DNA of 53,556 nt, taken from contig MZZL01000022.1 of the NCBI GenBank assembly GCA_002749535.1, positions 29,514 through 83,069 of the forward strand, read 5' to 3'. The position numbers and the translations under genes were made by a program. Every line of letters begins with the position of its first letter. The first letter of the stretch is position 1. Under the pieces are notes generated by a model that had not been told where the DNA came from, did no database searches, and saw nothing but the letters and a program-made list of their open reading frames with translations. Source of the stretch: Apophysomyces variabilis (Eukaryota > Mucoromycota > Mucoromycetes > Mucorales > Mucoraceae). Of the stretch, positions 50,887 through 53,556 are shown in pieces.

Positions 50887-51270
50887 CATCGTTCAACTTC
50901 CGGACCTTGGAAACAATCAGGCTCTGGTAACCTGCCTAATGTTGAAGTAGCTGATTACTATGATTTCAAATGAATTCTGACACTGACTTATGATGATGAA
51001 GCTATTTTTTGTTTCATTCTATATCTATTGATTGATCCCTCTTATCTGAAGGCAGAAATCTCTCTACACAATACCGCAACCACGAATATAAAGAGAAATT
51101 ACCACCATTTAAATAAAAGATTGCTGCTGCTGATAACGAATTATGTGCTTGATGCTGATTAAAAATAGCAGAAAGTATCAAAACAGTGAGTGTAATCTTT
51201 TTGCTTCACCGAAACTTTTTCAGCATTATCCATCACTTACAAAACCAGTTCAAAATCCGGATTAACTGTG
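50887..51270 (+). repeat. Diverged dispersed repeat, copy 2
   Basis: Partner of 16870-17290 in the same orientation; the exact shared word TATCTATTGATTGATC lies at 51022-51037 here and 17022-17037 there. See that entry. Confidence 0.6.
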
Positions 51271-52344
51271 ATCATTTACGTAGATACAAGAAGATTTATA
51301 CGCAAGGAGATATTGCAGGAGTGTACTTCACAAAGAAAAACCACTGTAAGAAAGACGTTTAAGAAGGCACATAGTCATACGAAGAAGGGAGTCAAAAATT
51401 ACCTGCAACAAGAAGTATCAGATGCAAAAAAAAAAAAAAAAAATTTGAAGGTTTTCCCATGTTTTCTTTCGGCAGACCAGGTTCCCCTGCACTGATATTC
51501 AATTTGAGCTACAACAGCATCATATATTAGCCTGATATCAATCCTGAACCACATCAGCTTGTTTTTTTTTCATTGATTTGGCTTTGCTCGCAGTAGCCAC
51601 TAGGTTGATTGGCCGACCCCAACAGGTAGGTATGAGAACAGTGTGCATATATCAAGGGCTTCCATACTACTGACCATTTCAAGCTAACAACAAACTCTAC
51701 GAAGGAGATTGTTCTGCAGCAACGACTCCCAAATTGTGAGCAAATAATCCGCTTGAGTTACACAAAATTGTTTTCCTTGTTTAATAGATTCATTTGCTAT
51801 TGCAGCGTGTTGCGTCCGTCATAGCAATACCGTACATTATTGTTAATAATAACTGCGCATGAGTTAGTGGCACATACATGTGGTATAAAATTCGCCTTCG
51901 CGTTTTCATCCTCTTTGTGCATGCCTTTGATATGCATCCCCAAAACACCCTTTCCGTATCTTCTGTTATGAATTGTGGAAAGCTGCGGCATTGGTTTAAT
52001 TAGGTCAAAAATAAGCATTTGTTCTACCTCATTTCAACGAGCTCTGACGGTTTTCTGATTGCTTGTAAAAAGTTTTGATATTACCTCGTTTAGCTTCATT
52101 TTGTACTTCATTAGATAAAAACTGCCGCAAAATGGAAGGATTTTGACACTTTTCATTCCCTATACAGGGCGCAACAATACCTGGATTCGTCTACTACAGC
52201 ATAAAGTATCCTGCTGAACAAACTCTCGTTGTATCTTTTCCCTTCTTCCTTTATCCTTTCCTCCCCTGTTTTTGCTCAGCTCCGTTTCCTATATAACCAT
52301 TCTGTTCCTATGATTTCTCGTCTGCTCGACACTCAGTATTAATC
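51271..52344. other. Intergenic with an 18-A run
   Basis: A run of 18 A at 51426-51443 follows a Lys-rich ORF (51268-51495) that is probably not a gene; the run could be the tail of a retroposed transcript, but no target duplication was found. A 73-codon minus ORF (51797-52018) has no domain. Confidence 0.35.
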
Positions 52345-52510
52345 ACTGTGGGAAATTTTTCGTCGGATTCGTCGGGAAATCGACGTCGTGGCGTCGGGTT
52401 CGTCGGGTTCGTCGGGTTCGTCGTGTTTCGTCGTGTTTCGTCGGGAATTTCGTCGTAATTTAACAGGCACACGACGAACCCGACGTGAGATCGTCGGGTT
52501 CGTCTAAAAA
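52345..52510. repeat. GTCG-rich tandem and inverted repeat
   Basis: GTCGGGTTC is repeated in tandem three times (about 52393-52422), followed by CGTCGTGTTT variants. After a short AT spacer comes the inverse, CGACGAACCCGACG, and then GTCGGGTTCGTC again. The block stands out by composition and could fold back. It looks like the subterminal region of a DNA transposon or a minisatellite. Confidence 0.65.
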
Positions 52511-53060
52511 ATTGAAGATATTTTCACCAAGTCAATTCCTCTCCGCTATTCATTTTTTCAACGAGGCAGATTTTTAAAAACGGTTCAAGATTATCAGGTC
52601 GAGCCCACCTTCAACAAAGCCATGGTACACATTAGTAGTGCCCAGTATATACGCGAGATACATTGGCAAACACTGTCGCTTCACGTAAGATCCCGTATAG
52701 CTTGTACATCAATGTGTATAAAAAGTTGCTGTGATAGGACATTATTATCATGTTTGAGGAAAAATAAAACACTTTATGAATCTTTTGGTATGAACATAGA
52801 ATTAGTAAGTTAAAACTATGATTCTAGCGAGCGTACGTTTATTTATCTCCAAGGGCTATGTGTTTCGTTGACTAGATTGCTGAGATGTTACACAGAAACT
52901 GACATACAATTTGCTGCGGTTACTTCTCGCAAAAATTTTTTTTCTTCATGTTTTTCCATCTTGACTAACCCATCCGATACCAATGACTGTAACATCCGCC
53001 TAGAGAATAAGAAAAATCACACGAGGAGTTGAAGGCTGACGAAACAGAGATTAAAACAGA
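52511..53060. other. Intergenic, nothing recognised
   Basis: A weak 63-codon ORF (52622-52813) only. Confidence 0.35.
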
Positions 53061-53261
53061 TTGAAAAAGTCTACTCTGTTACTCTCAGAGAACAATGATA
53101 TTGGTAACGTGGCTCTACCAGCTTCGTCCGCACGAACCATCAAGGCACCTTACGAAACAGATGCCCTGGAAAAGAAGCAAGCCTTGGGTATGAATATAGG
53201 CCTGGTCAAGCAGTTTGTCGTCAACCCGAAAAGAGGAGATACTCGATGGCGTTATAACTGA
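53061..53261 (+). CDS. Unknown ORF near the right edge
   Basis: 66 codons with coding-like composition, including NVALPASSARTIKAPYETDA and GMNIGLVKQFVVNPKRGDTR, ending WRYN. The first codon of the open frame is TTG, so the true start may be in an upstream exon. Downstream (to 53440) another frame is open for about 50 codons and is Cys/Lys-rich. Possibly part of a gene cut by frameshifts or introns. No family recognised. Confidence 0.3.
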   Translation: MKKSTLLLSENNDIGNVALPASSARTIKAPYETDALEKKQALGMNIGLVKQFVVNPKRGDTRWRYN

Positions 53262-53556
53262 CAGTTATATCTCTATCAGTAACATCTCCAACCTGGTGAT
53301 CAAAAAGCTGGTGATGGACATAAATGCAAGTCAAAGGCCGGTCCGATATGTACTGAAAGGACGTGCATTCCTGGTAGAAAGAAGAGGCCATTGACAGCCT
53401 GGACAGAATGGCCCTTGTCAAATATATAAGGTCTACTGAACCAGTGCGAAGATTACTTGGCCTCGCAGTACCTGTTGTGAAAGCATTGGAACAATCGTAT
53501 TAGCGTAAAATGCCGAATACAGGCATCTCTACAGCTAGCATCGTGAGAGCAGTGCT
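53262..53556. other. Right edge, nothing firm
   Basis: Competing short ORFs on both strands (minus 53221-53421). Not resolved; the window ends here. Confidence 0.3.

Noticed and set aside
1..53556. tRNA, rRNA, CRISPR arrays or bacterial-type operons
   Set aside because: No TTCGAAT-type T-loop in a tRNA context, no rRNA core sequence and no regularly spaced repeats were found; gene structure is eukaryotic.

Overview
The window looks like a transposon-rich accessory stretch of a filamentous fungal nuclear genome, most likely Mucoromycota (Mucorales-like). The DNA is AT-rich. Genes have short spliceosomal introns (38-133 bp, GT..AG, CTAAC/CTGAC-like branch sites) and TATA boxes about 100-150 bp before the start. 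The transposase and LINE protein types and one lineage-type multi-exon gene are ones I associate with Mucorales. No bacterial operons, rRNA, tRNA or CRISPR were found. Gene density is low and much of the coding-like sequence is broken.

Left part (1-20000). A zinc-knuckle gene fragment runs off the left edge. It is followed by a Tc1/mariner-type (DD34E) transposase gene and a 1.4-kb non-autonomous element with long inverted termini. At 6190-6780 lies a dead duplicate of a two-exon isoprenylcysteine methyltransferase (ICMT) gene whose intact copy sits at 13476-14397. Between them are a 174-bp unit repeated exactly twice, with clear hairpin potential, and a multi-exon lineage-type gene (8411-10771). 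A secreted protein resembling the fungal I66 protease inhibitors is at 18030-18509.

Centre (20000-32400). Three members of an unrecognised 222-residue protein family lie here: a pseudogene (20004-20678), gene A (25201-25869, minus) and gene B (31585-32253, plus). A and B are head to head and share promoter and 3' flank as an inverted segmental duplication. Their middle third is nearly identical while the ends are much more diverged, which looks like gene conversion. Interleaved are two apparently identical 2613-bp copies of a TA-flanked DDE transposon in inverted orientation. Both carry the same frameshifts and stop codons, so a coding-dead element has apparently moved recently in trans. The pair could fold into a 2.6-kb hairpin RNA. 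A broken pogo-type transposase and a LINE 3' fragment lie between gene A and gene B.

Right part (32400-53556). It holds small secreted proteins (33040-33432; an HtaA-like protein at 36842-37525; a cysteine-rich protein with one internal stop at 41774-42103; a hydrophobin-like protein at 50291-50530), a GH25 lysozyme pseudogene, a 1.56-kb inverted-repeat element carrying an unknown broken ORF, several MITE-like foldback elements, and a 5'-truncated LINE. Two pairs of old dispersed repeats link distant positions (16870/50887 and 36545/38660).

All calls were made by reading the sequence and comparing with remembered family motifs. No database search was run.
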